A stretch of 64,000 nt of DNA, taken from positions 13,272,705 to 13,336,704 of the forward strand of contig CM067515.1 of NCBI GenBank assembly GCA_034509495.1, written 5' to 3'. The stretch comes from Acestrorhynchus altus (taxonomy: Eukaryota; Chordata; Actinopteri; Characiformes; Acestrorhynchidae). The first letter of the stretch is position 1. Every line of letters starts with the position of its first letter. The position numbers were made by a program, and so were the translations under genes. This document shows positions 35,040 to 45,859 of the stretch, piece by piece. Below the pieces are notes generated by a model. The model saw nothing but the letters and a program-made list of their open reading frames with translations, did not search any database and had not been told where the DNA came from.

Positions 35040-35173
35040 ATACACTTTTGCAGATTTACAGTGTTATCTAGTTCAGACTGAGAATGACCCACCACCCACA
35101 TAATACCTGCTCTGTGGTGGTTCTGACCTTTGAAGAACCAGATGAAAGTAGGTTAACAAAGTATGCAGAGAAA
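35040..35173. mobile_element. Fragment of the long-TIR MITE, truncated by a minisatellite
   Basis: Contains CTGAGAATGACCCACCACCC, CCTGCTCTGTGGTGGTTCTG and TTAACAAAGTATGCAGAGAA, in the same order as in 61635-62104. Family sequence stops at AGAGAAATGG, where the GGTTAG array begins. Confidence 0.6.
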
Positions 35174-35665
35174 TGGTTAGGTTTAGGGGTTATGTTTAGG
35201 TTTCATGGTTAAAGTTAGGGTTGGAGTAAAGGTTATGTTTAGGCTTTATGGTTAAAGTTAAGGTTGGAGTAAAGGTTAGGGTTTAATGGTCAAAGTTAGG
35301 GTTAGAGTAAAGGGTTTAATGGTCAAAGTTAGGGTTAGAGTAAAGGGTTTAATGGTCAAAGTTAGGGTTAGAGTAAAAGGTTAGAGTAAAGGGTTAGAGT
35401 AAAGGGTTAGAGTAAAGGGTTAGAGTAAAGGGTTAGAGTAAAGGGTTAGGGTAAAGGGTTAGGGTAAAGGGTTAGAGTAAAGGGTTAGAGTAAAGGGTTA
35501 GGGTAAAGGGTTAGGGTAAAGGTTAGGGTTTAATGGATAAAGTTAGGGTTAGAGTAAAGGGTTTAATGGTCAAAGTTAGGGTTAGAGTAAAGGGTTAGGG
35601 TTTAATGGTCAAAGTTAGGGTTTAATGGTCAAAGTTAGGGTTAGAGTAAAGGGTTATGTTTAGGC
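35174..35665 (+). repeat. Telomere-like interstitial minisatellite (GGGTTA with AGTAAA)
   Basis: About 490 bp built from GGGTTA(G/A)(G/A)GTAAA units. The central part (about 35385-35520) is a clean 13-bp array, GGGTTAGAGTAAA, flanked on both sides by a longer unit containing TTTAATGGTCAAAGTTAGGG. TTAGGG, the vertebrate telomere hexamer, occurs many times but rarely in consecutive copies. Confidence 0.95.
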
Positions 35666-35669
35666 TGGA

Positions 35670-36770
35670 ACATATTCCAAAAATTCCAAAGGCAGCCAAA
35701 TTGGTTTGGATTTGATTTTTTAATGATACAAGCCGTTCTCTCTGAAAGTTTTCTTGATCTTTCAGACCTTAACTTGACAACCACCGATCTGTAATGGTTT
35801 AATCACATCTCAAACAGAGGAATCAGCTACCTTGAGAGCTTCACTACATCCTTATAGTCTTCTCCTGTTTTATTTTAATTTTCAGAATGATCAATTTTAG
35901 ATGATTTGCTTTATCACCAATATGATGTAATGGTTAAGTGCTGTTATCTTCTTCTGTAAGGTTGGGGTGCAGCCTCTGGCCCTTTCCCTGCACAAACACA
36001 GCTGATTGAGGTAATCATGGACCTGCAGAGGAGCCTAAGTACATTCAGATGTAGGGAGTATACCTTAAGGAGCAAAACTAGAATAGATGATAAAATCTCT
36101 ACCTTAACATGCTCATCCAGTGTTTGTCCCCCATTGCTTCCTCTGTGAAGGCTTCACAATGGATGTTGTAACATTACTGTGAGGATTTGATTGCGTGTAG
36201 CCACAAGAGCCTTAGTAAGATCGAGTACTGATTTTGGATGATTAGTTCTGGATCTCAGAACTCCCCTCCAACTCTCAAATACATCCAAAATACACTGATA
36301 TGCCAAACATTATGGGATATCAGTATGAAAATTGATTATGAAGTCGTGTTACCTTTGGAGTAGCCACACCTGTATAAGTTGTGAGATGTTATCTTGTGAG
36401 TGAGGTTGAACACTGGCCAACTTGCTCGTGACAAGGTGACAGCAATTATTGGCATTGTAGAGGGTGCCTGATAGATGGGATGTTCAGCTTTCTAAGTTGT
36501 GTGAACATGCAAGAGTGCATTACCATCCACAGTGGACACCGCATTGGCTACCCATAGATGCTTTATTATCATGCCCAACACTGTTTGGAACGAATGGTCC
36601 ATGTAAATCATTTCTACAATGCAATTAATAGAAATGTTTGAGCCACGTTTTGACCCACATTTATTAGTATTTAAATTCAGCACATCAGCTGCAAACAATT
36701 AGACAACTGGTAGAGAGGACTTTGAAGTAAGCTGTCTGTATTTAAACCTCAGACATTAGTTTGGTTTGCC
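35670..36770. other. Intergenic stretch, nothing identified
   Basis: AT-rich, unique-looking sequence. The minus-strand ORF at 36492-36698 has no recognisable similarity. Confidence 0.4.
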
Positions 36771-36774
36771 CTTG

Positions 36775-37018
36775 ATTGTTGAGGTGAGTGGTATCACCGT
36801 GGTCAAATCCAAAGAGCTCTTTGAGGCCTTCAGAAAGAATGTTGTAGGTGCTGATGAGTCTGGGAAGGGATTTAAAAAGATACCTTAACAATTAGAAATC
36901 AGCCGTTCCACTGTCCAGAAAATAACCTACAAGTGGAGAACATTTAAAACAACTGCCAACATGGCCAGGTCATTGCCGTCCTAGCAAGTTCAGCTCAAGA
37001 GCAGTCCGAAAGATAAAA
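36775..37018 (+). pseudogene. Tc1-like transposase N-terminal (DNA-binding) fragment
   Basis: The DNA reads KSKELFEAFRKNVVGADESG, then GKGFKK, with a downstream ISRSTVQKIT.KWRTFKTTAN segment, the helix-turn-helix start of a common fish Tc1 transposase. At least one frame change lies near 36887. The element stops at about 37018, with no catalytic core downstream. Confidence 0.8.
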
Positions 37019-37019
37019 T

Positions 37020-38340
37020 GTAATCACAGTAGCATGTAGCTCCAAACTACACAATTTTGCGAAATGGTGGAGCCTAAATTCATCCTGTTATCATTCTTCA
37101 TTGTTTTCATTGGACACAAACACACACGTTTGAAGAAGTGCTTTCTGGAGTCATGGCATTTCACTGTGCAGGCACACCAAACACACAACCCAACCGACAG
37201 CATTATGAGTGGATATCTTCCACACTTGCAACAGACCACACTTGGCCACTTGAAGCAAACCCCAGACCAATGATTTCAGGATGATCGAAGATCATTTCTC
37301 TGGAACCCTCCCGGCTCAAAAACAGCTTTCACACTTTACCAGATGAAACAAACTCAAAACAAGTGCTTTAAGGTCCAGAAGAAATGCAAGTGTGAAAAAT
37401 GTTTCTCTGTCCATCGGGATCTAAAAATCCTGATCTTTGTATAGGTGTCCTTAAAACGTCTCTGCCTTAAAACCCTACATTTTGGCTTGCTTTCTCAGTG
37501 TAGACGGTCCTGACCTGTTATTAATAGAACTCAAAGCACAGGTCAGAATCAGTGCTTGATTAGTTTGGAAAACATCCTGCAAAACCTTTTTTCCCCAGAT
37601 CTGCTCTCCTCATCACTCCCTCATCCCTCTCTTCCTCCTCGTGTTGTTGTGGTGTTTGATACCTGATTTATCATCCCATGATTTCATACGGATCGTGCAC
37701 TCAAGGGGAAGTGCTCCATTCCCTTGTGTGGTAATGAAGGTTTACAGAGACCTGAGACTCATCCTGGATCTTAATCCCTTGCCCAATTTTACAGCACTGC
37801 AAGCGCCCATTCATAGTTGGTGTGCGTGTGTGGACAGAAGCTAGCTGTGTAAAAATATCCGTCTGGTAATATTAGACTTCAACGGTGCAAAGGACAGGAA
37901 GTGAATGCAAACATACAAGAGTTAAAGGTTATACCATTGGCATTGTACGGGATGACAGAGCGGATACAGAGTGGGCAATGAGATGGCGTCGATTGTGTGT
38001 TTGCATGGGTGTGTGGGAGTGTGTGCATGCAGCAGAAGACAATATCCACAGACAGTAGGAAACATCTTGCCTTGGCTTTAAGGATTTGCTGCGAAAATCG
38101 CAAGCTTGGCCAACTGCCTTCATTCATTGCTTCTTGAAGATGCTTTTGTCTTTATAGTTGCTTGTGAGTCAATGGGAACATCCTGCTATTGTCTGTCCAG
38201 GATAGACGTGTGTTTGGGAACAAACCACAGTGTCATCAGGTTTGTCCGATTAAAGCGATAGTTTGGATAAAAATCGAATTTGCATCCACAATTCATTCCA
38301 CAAAATGTCACTATTAAAACACCTCAGGAGCAGATTTCAA
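37020..38340. other. Intergenic stretch, nothing identified
   Basis: No repeat or exon is recognised. Short ORFs on both strands at 37024-37273 and 37879-38127 are mutually overlapping and have no visible domain. Confidence 0.4.
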
Positions 38341-38874
38341 ATTCTCTGTGTACTTTGTTGGCCCCTTTTCATCCTGATCTTCAATGGTCAGGACCCCAGA
38401 GGACCACCATACAGCCGGTATTGTGTAGGTGGTGGGTCATTTTCAGCACTGCAGTGACACTTGCGTGGTGGTGGTGTGGTAGTGTGTGTTGTGCTGGTAC
38501 AAGTGTATCAGACACAGCAGTGTTACTTAAACACTGTGTCCATTCACTGTCCACTCTTTTAGATACTCCTACCTAAACTCAGAGAAGTTCATCTGTTTCT
38601 GCGCAGTTTGTTTTGGTCATCCTCTAGTTGTTCATTTGTTCTCACAGAACACTATTTGGATTTTTTTCTGGTTGGTGGACTGTTCTTAGTCCACTAACAC
38701 ACCTACGAAATGTAAGTGTCATTGCAGTGCTGAGAATGACCCATCATCCGCATAGAGTGAAACAGATGGAGAACAGTCTGTAATTAGAAAACTACAAAGT
38801 GCTGAGAAGCTGGTACATGGACAGTGAATGTAAAAACATGGAGGTGGTGATAATGTTATGGTTTATCAGTGTGT
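38340..38874. mobile_element. Long-TIR MITE of the 'GGTCAGGACCCC' family
   Basis: Internal modules in order: TTCAATGGTCAGGACCCC, GTGGTGGGTCATTTTCAGC, GTATCAGACACAGCAGTGTT, TGGTTGGTGGACTGTTCT, GTGCTGAGAATGACCCATC, and an end reading GATAATGTTATGGTTTATCA. The first and second halves are partly inverted copies of each other (GTGGGTCATT...TGCAGTG versus CATTGCAGTG...AATGACCCA). The left TIR is missing or badly decayed. Confidence 0.75.
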
Positions 38875-39273
38875 TCATCAGTGAGAACTTTTGCTGCAAG
38901 AGTGTCACCAGATGACTTTGGGGGGCTTTTCTCTGTGTGGTTGCAAACTGCATTACTGGGCTGTTGCTTCATTCTACCATGTGGTTGGTAGAAAAAAGGG
39001 GAAACGGGCTCAATAAAACAAGTTGATTTCATTTAAAGGAGGAGAAAAGGACATCGATTCTCCATTTCTTCGATCACTTATGAGATCAAATATGAGATCA
39101 TTAGGACCCATGTAGTCAGAAATGAGTCTGTCTGTAATTGTAACCTTGCAGTTATGTTTTGCATGTAATAACATTCCATACAAAAAACTTCCATTCAAAA
39201 TCCTTACACATTGGGCTATTGTTTATTTTAACTTTTTCTTTGCATAATTTGTAGTTTTTATCTGAACAACAAC

Positions 39274-39275
<2 letters not shown>

Positions 39276-39339
<64 letters not shown>
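39276..39339 (+). repeat. (TG)n microsatellite
   Basis: 64-nt perfect run. Confidence 0.95.
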
Positions 39340-39340
<1 letters not shown>

Positions 39341-39553
39341 TTTTTGATGAGAAAACAGAAGGTGTTTCCTGTTAGCATCTTTCCCCCACACAAATGCAGT
39401 TTTGGTAAAGTACACACACACTCGCGCACATATACAGATGCAATGTGATGGATCATTTTTAATTATGATTCAAGATGTGTCCCTCATCCTCAGAGGAAGA
39501 CCTCTTGTGTGGAGATCAGCCTAAATTTCTAACAGGTGCATGTTTTCATAAGG

Positions 39554-39564
39554 ACATGCGCGCA

Positions 39565-39599
<35 letters not shown>
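39554..39599 (+). repeat. CG/CA alternating purine-pyrimidine tract
   Basis: 46 nt of strict alternation starting ACATGCGCGCACGCATGCGC and running into (CA)n. It has the highest CpG content of any such tract in the window. Confidence 0.95.
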
Positions 39600-39789
39600 T
39601 TGGTACTAGTATGATTCTAATCACGTTCGTTGTTAATGTTTTGCCCATGATTGCAGACATATGTTAGCTATGCTGCCTGCAAACTGTTAAGACATGCATA
39701 AAGAAATGTGTGTGTGTGTGTGTGTTTTCATACATTATCGTTTCTGAGGTACAAAATTAGAAACAGAGGGGCAGCGACAGGATCACAGG

Positions 39790-40095
39790 AGCAGTGCTTA
39801 AAATCATGCAGATACCAGTGAGTAGCAGGTAATGTTCATACCAACCATATCAGAAATAATGACCTGATTGTTGGTGTCAGAGGGGCTGCTTTGAGTATTG
39901 CTAGAGCTGCTGATCTCCTGAGATTTTCAGCACAACTGCCTCTAATGTTGTTCAGAATGGTGGAATAAAGATACCACATCCAATGAGGGCAGTTCTGCAG
40001 ATGGAAACACCTTGTTTAGAGCAGAAGTCAACAGAAAATGGTCAAATCGATTGGAGCTGAAAGAAAGGCTACAATAGCTCTTTGGTTATCAGAGC
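39790..40095 (+). pseudogene. Tc1-like element, 5' part of transposase
   Basis: Segments TGATTGTTGGTGTCAGAGGG, GAGCTGCTGATCTCCTGAGA, AGGGCAGTTCTGCAGATGGA and GAGCTGAAAGAAAGGCTACA correspond in order to the N-terminal coding part of a well-known fish Tc1-like transposase (IVGVRGA..., LLRF..., EGSSADGNTLF, LELKERL). Frames are broken. The C-terminal part of the same type of element follows at 40780-41400. Confidence 0.7.
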
Positions 40096-40779
40096 CTCAG
40101 TTGTCAGTCTCACCAATCTGTGCTGGTTGGTTCTATTCTGCAGATATTTGGGTCAGCTGGACTCAGTTGGAGTGTTGGAGAGAGAATCCAGTAGTGTGTG
40201 AGGGGTACAGACTACAATTGTTGGCCTCTTTTGGCTTCTTCAGACCATTCAGAGCATATCAAACATCTGATTTCTGTTGTCCCAACTCCCAATCTGAACA
40301 GGTCCCATCAACAGCCACAGATGAAGACAAAGAGCCACATGTTCCACCTTAAATGATGCAGCAGGTTAATTTTGGTGCTATTACATGACCGATGCCGCAG
40401 CACTTTTTAAGGTGGAAGAGACATTCATTCACAGAGTCATTTCACTGCTTTGTATGAAGGGTATATACTGCATGTTTGCATTTTTAACATAACAATGACC
40501 ACTGCAAACTGTCGTACTTCCATAATTAATTGGAGTCATCTATGTTATGCAAGGCTTATTTTGGGCTGTGTTTGGTCCAGTCAAGTAGTAGCAGGTTGGA
40601 GTGTAGTTTGTGATCTCTAGTTGTTTAGCGTGCAATGAATATTTCTTTCATTTCCCCTAAAAATCAGGAAAACTCACTTGTGAATTGTGAGATGTCCAGT
40701 GTGACGTCCATTGACTATTGCCTTTAACTTCAGCAATAAACAGTCATGCAGTAAAAGGCTGTGCCACTTAAGGAGTGTG

Positions 40780-41400
40780 TTCAGGTGGGAATGTGATATC
40801 AATGCATACACTGTTGTGGTGAGGAGGAAGAGCTATAACTGCAGAAGACCATCAGGGTGCACTTCTGTCAGCCAAGAACAGAAAGCTGTGGCAGCAGGGT
40901 TACATTGGACAGCTGGAAAGACTGGAGAAATGTAGCCCGGTTTGATGAATCTGGATTTCTGTTGTGGATCATTACACTGATGGAAGGGTCAAGATTTGGC
41001 AGCAACGGCTTGTATCCATGGACCTAACCTTCTTGTGTGGACAAGCCAGGTTGGTGGTGGTGGTGGAATGGTGTGGAGAATGTTTTACTGCCACACATTA
41101 GGCCACTAATCAACCATCAGCAGAAGTCATCTCAAACTGGTTTCATGAACACGATGTGAATTGAGTGGCTTTCCCAAACTTTGGAATTTGGTAGAACAGG
41201 AGATTCTCAAAGGATTTGGGATAAAAACAAAACAATCTGCCAGAATCATGACAACATGGACCAGAATTGTCAAGGAATGATTTCATTGTTGCATGTAATC
41301 CATGGTACAAAGAATTGAAGCTGCTTTGTGAGCAAAGGGAAACTCTACTCAGTAGTAGGGTAGTGTTCCTAATAAGGTGCTTGGTGAGGGTATGTGCACA
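40780..41400 (+). pseudogene. Tc1-like element, 3' part of transposase
   Basis: Contains, in order, AACTGCAGAAGACCATCAGG, TCAGCCAAGAACAGAAAGCT, DESGF near GATGAATCTGGATTTCTG (catalytic aspartate region), GGGGMVW near 41055, the block before the second catalytic residue at 41125-41160, and GTGTTCCTAATAAGGTGCTTGG near the 3' end. Several indels, including loss of about 100 codons' worth after 41100, make it non-functional. Confidence 0.75.
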
Positions 41401-41591
41401 AGATGTTGATTACAGGATGGAGTGTGTGACTGGGCCTCATGTTCATTGACCATAAAGAGTCATCTGGTCTTTTAGTCCATAAGAGAGCCTGTAATCAGCA
41501 GAACAAAGACCACAGAATGAGCTGATGTTAATCAATAAAGGACCATTTCCCTTCTGTTTGAAAACCAAATAAGTACTCCCCCCACCCCTCA

Positions 41592-41616
41592 GTCTCTCTC
41601 TCTCTCTCTCTCTCTT
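41592..41616 (+). repeat. (TC)n microsatellite
   Basis: Short pyrimidine repeat with one TTTC interruption. Confidence 0.85.
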
Positions 41617-41799
41617 TCTGTAGTTGGTGTTATGGGATACTAGAGGGAGTTCAGTATAAGTCAGTTTTTACTCAAACTCCTCAGGCTGTGTGACATGGGC
41701 AGATGCACAGTTGAGTGTACAGTGTAAGCTTTTGTAAAGGTTTATAGTGCAGCTGGACATCCTGTTTGAACAGCTGGATTAATGAAACCGATGATGAAT

Positions 41800-42726
41800 A
41801 TTATGCTTCTATGCTGGTGACACTCAACTAATCCTCTTTCCCACCTTCTGACGCCCCGGTTTCATCTTGCATCTCATCATGGATGGCAGCCCATCACCTA
41901 AAACTCAATATGACTAAACTGCTATACATCCCTGGAACCACTGGTCCTCACTATGACCTTGCCATTTTCCTTGAGAAGTCACTGGTCACTCCATCTGACA
42001 AGTTATTGTTCTCAGTTCACGTTGCAAACCTGACTCGGTCATGCAGAGTTCTCTTTTACGACGCCGGGAGAATTCAGCTTTTTCTGTTCAGAGAGGCCAC
42101 TCTGGTGCTTGTCATTTCAGTTCGACTACAGCAACTCCCATCTAGTTGGCCTTCCTGTGCTGACCATCAGGCCCTTGCAATCGATCCACAATGCAGTGGC
42201 ATGGCTTGTCTTTAATGTTCACTAGTTCAGTCATGTAAATCACCTGCTGCGTTTCCTTCACTGGCTTCCTGTAGCTGCCGCATCAGATTCAAAACCTTGA
42301 TGATACCTCTGTACTTGATGGCTACTGTCAAAACTCAATCTGTTACAAGAGCCCTTTGAGCATCAAGAACAGCTCTGTTTGACCCACCGTCCTTCAAAAT
42401 GCAAGGAAGACAAGCATCCAGACGCTCTTCTGTCCTGGCACGAAAATAACGGAAGAAACTTCCCCTGGGGGTCCGAACAGCAGAGCTGACTTCAAACGCT
42501 GACTAAAGACCCATCTCTTTCATGAGCATTTAACTCACTAAAGTAATCATTCTGAATCGTGTTGGTATGGAGGTCTCCAAGCTGTTTTTGGCAGCATCTA
42601 AGCTTGAGATATCTCTGGACTCTAGCCTCTACTAACTAGATAAGGAAATATATTCTGAGTGAACAGCATAGCACTTCTGTAAGTCACTCTGGAGAAGGGC
42701 ATCAGTCTAACGTCATAAATGTAAAA
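41800..42726 (+). pseudogene. L2-type LINE fragment (reverse transcriptase C-terminus and 3' end)
   Basis: A frame from 41883 reads MAAHHLKLNMTKLLYIPG, the conserved block after the catalytic YADD box in fish L2 reverse transcriptases, then TRSCRVLFYDAGRIQLFLFR. Upstream GGTGACACTCAACTAATCC fits a decayed DDTQL. Downstream are the decayed 'ARSRNSSV' and 'KTHLFHEHL' segments. The element ends CTGGAGAAGGGCATCAGTCT and ATAAATGTAAA, matching the 3' tail typical of this family. It is 5'-truncated and full of indels. Confidence 0.85.
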
Positions 42727-42729
42727 GTA

Positions 42730-43455
42730 AATCACTAATAATTCTTCATTGTAATAATGATTAATTCATACTTTCCATTCTGTTATGCCCTGTTATTATT
42801 AAGCATGAATTATTACCTAAATTCACACATTATTAGTAAACGATTCAACACAATTTAAATCATCTGGGTTCTAGACAGTACCAAACTTAGTGCTATATGT
42901 GAGTGTACTGAGGTAATACGAGTTTATTTAGTCGCTAATAAATCCAGAAGTGTTCCATATTCTAAAGAGGGGTTCTTCTCATCTCATCACTAATTAGAGA
43001 AAAATAAGCACCAAATAAGTATTTAATTAGTATATTTGCCTTACAAATGTAGTATCTATTGATGGCACTTGAGGTGATGTTGGACAATGGTATTTCAGGT
43101 ATTGTAGGTTCTACTCATCACTAATTACAACACTAATTTACACAACATGGTGGCAATAAAGTGTTTATTTTGCATTATTACAATAATACAATTATAAGTG
43201 ATTTTCACATAACTGTGCACTACTTATGGGCTAATAAGGGTCATAATGAATAAATCTTAATTCACAGTAAATTGGTCCTTCAGCAATGTCTTATTATGCT
43301 ATAATACACCTCTACTTTGCATTCCAAATAAAGTATTACTGCTTAGTTAAGAACTCAGTAAAACTTAAAACAATTTCTTTCTCCCAGCAAGAAATGGTTC
43401 CCTGGTGTTCAAACTCTGTGGTACCATGAGAGAGGGCTGTTCTGTGGAATGCTTT
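42730..43455. other. Intergenic stretch, nothing identified
   Basis: AT-rich sequence with many TAATAAT words and no recognised element. Confidence 0.4.
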
Positions 43456-43459
43456 CACT

Positions 43460-43478
43460 CGTGCGTGTGCGCGTGTGC

Positions 43479-43527
<49 letters not shown>

Positions 43528-43535
43528 TGTGTGTG
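43460..43535 (+). repeat. (GTGCGC)n(GT)n alternating tract
   Basis: 76 nt, purine/pyrimidine alternating, CpG-containing at its 5' end. Confidence 0.95.
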
Positions 43536-43775
43536 AATGCAAATGCCTGCATTTAAAAGATACTGAGTGTACTGAGTGTTGACAGCATAGAGGCCCTAAT
43601 CTGCGTGTGGCCATTTAAAGGATTGGGTCACTGAAAAATAAACTTTAGCAAATATTTTGGCCCTCCATTAGCTATTAGATACATTAATCTTGTAGCTCCA
43701 GCACAAAACTGAAGATGGAAACTTCAGAACATGTCTTGGCTAGCCAACCACATCTGGGGCAAAAGGCAAAGTGTG

Positions 43776-43877
<102 letters not shown>

Positions 43878-44384
43878 TTCAACAATGACAATGTGTGTGT
43901 TGTGTGTGTGTGTGTGTGTGTATTGGGCCTTTATTTCATAACAGATAATTGCTGCTTGTCAAAGTCAATGGGAAAGAATAATTTTTCAGTCTGAGCTAAA
44001 TCTTCTGCCAGTTAATCAGGTGTGGCGTGCGCACACACACACACAGTGCCTTGAGGGAGAGTGTGAGTGAGCAGGTGTGTTGTTCAGACTTGTCTCTGTC
44101 TGACCTCGCTTTACAGATTAGCTTGGAGGTGAGGGGTCAAAACAGAGGAAAAGAATGTGTTTAATTTAGTTCAAGAAGGCAACCCACACTCAAGTCCAGT
44201 TTCATTACGTGCTAATAACTACACAGCCAACCCAACAAATTTGAGAAACAAATCTGATCATTACATTTTACAAAAAGACATGTATTTGGTTTTATGTGAG
44301 GGTAATATAACTCTCTCAAAATAGTTACAATGAAGATCAAACAGCCATTTGTGTCAATGTTAGTCAAAGTTATCACATGTTCAC

Positions 44385-44920
44385 ATGACTGTATGTGTTT
44401 GCGGACACCCCTTCGAATGAATGCATTCAGCTAAGTTGCACCCTTTGCTGAACACAGAGGCACACACAAGTTGTCTAGTCCTTGTAGAGATGTACTGTCA
44501 ATAGAATAGGACTCCCTGGAGCAGATAAACATGAATGTACTGGCACTAATTCTAATGCCAGGCATGGGCTAGAGGAGTATGAAGCTCTCAGCATTGAGCC
44601 GTGGAGCAGTGAAAAGGTGTTCTCTGGAACATAAACCTATGATTGAATGGTGGTGCTCTGTCCTGTATTTTTGGGATATGTTGGGGAGTTGGGGATGAGG
44701 TGGGGTGGTAATCACCCCAACATCCTCATCTCACTCATGCTCTTGTTGTAGAATGCAATCAAATCCACACAGCAATGCTCCAAAATCTAGTAGAAAGTCT
44801 TACCTGGACAGTAGAGATGGTTATTCCAACAAAAGCAGGATAAACTCTTTTTAATGCCCTTGATTTTGGATGAAATTCAAATGAGCAAATGTCCCAAGAC
44901 TTTTGTCTATATAGTGCAGG
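44385..44920. mobile_element. Mariner-type MITE, near full length (about 535 bp)
   Basis: Left end ATGTGTTTGCGGACACCCC, right end (inverted) AAATGTCCCAAGACTTTTGT then CTATATAGTG. Internal modules include ATGCATTCAGCTAAGTTGCA, TTGTCTAGTCCTTGTAGAGA, CCAGGCATGGGCTAGAGGAG and GAATGCAATCAAATCC. It is the best copy of this family here and a useful reference for the degraded ones. Confidence 0.75.
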
Positions 44921-45191
44921 GAAGGTTGGATTTGCCTGTCTTACCAGGTACGTAAAGGTCTGCCTGAGCTTTCCTGGTCTTCCTGATCTCATCTTGACCT
45001 CCATACTTCGCCTGAACTGGCATTGCTTAATAACATCCCAAAGATCTTTAGATAATTATTTATCTAATAACTCACAGTGTGAGAACCTTGAGGAAAGTCT
45101 TAGTGACTATCATGGTGAACAAACCTTGCACAGACAACATAATCAAAATAAATGTTACATTTGGAACATATTATCTGTGTGTTTCTGTGTA

Positions 45192-45195
<4 letters not shown>

Positions 45196-45258
<63 letters not shown>
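45196..45258 (+). repeat. (TG)n microsatellite
   Basis: 63-nt perfect run. Confidence 0.95.
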
Positions 45259-45259
<1 letters not shown>

Positions 45260-45662
45260 AGGCTGTTTTGATGACCCTGTGAGCTGCAGGCATTGTGTCT
45301 TGCTGTGAGCTGAGCTCTGTGAGTCAGGGGTGAATTTGAGCCTCGCTCTGTCTTTCTGCTTCATTGCAAATGTTCATTAAGCTGACAGAACGAAGGAAAA
45401 GAGGGAAAAAAGGACGAGTACGGGTCAGGGCACGCTCTCCTTCCCAAAGCTGAAAATGTGTTCTCAGGTTCACTAGAGAACATTTCAGGATCGGTTTACT
45501 AAAACTCACCAAAGAGCATCACACTTCTTTTTCCCCTCCTCCTACTTCTGCATATAAACTGATGAGTGTAGAATCCCACATCATTTTACAGAGGAAAGCA
45601 GTTGACAGCTGAGGTTTTGGGGAGATACTTCGGCAACAGTTCATTTTGAGCCGAGTCTCAAA

Positions 45663-45853
45663 TACCGTATTTTCCCGACTATAAGCCGATACTTTTTTTC
45701 CCACGCTTTAAACCCTGCAGCTTATAATGAGGTGCAGCTTTTTCATCATTTTTTTCTTTTTTTTTCTTTTTCTTTATTTTCCAGGTTTTTTAAAAAAAAC
45801 TTTGCTGGTGCGGCTTATTTTACGGTGCGGCTTATAGTCCGGAAAATACGGTA
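45663..45853. mobile_element. MITE with near-perfect TIRs (TACCGTATTTTCC...)
   Basis: 191 bp. The left end TACCGTATTTTCCCGACTAT and the reverse complement of the right end TACCGTATTTTCCGGACTAT differ by one base over 20, and the match continues through AAGCC. The inside has T-rich tracts and further inverted GCTTATAA/TTATTTTACGG words. Terminal TA would fit a TA target duplication. Confidence 0.85.
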
Positions 45854-45859
45854 CATTAG

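Noticed and set aside
35174..35665. Regular repeat-spacer appearance suggesting a CRISPR-like array
   Set aside because: The units are directly tandem without unique spacers, and the genome is vertebrate. It is a minisatellite.
41883..42215. 110-residue ORF that could be taken for a small gene
   Set aside because: It contains the L2 reverse transcriptase block MAAHHLKLNMTK and is part of a truncated LINE.
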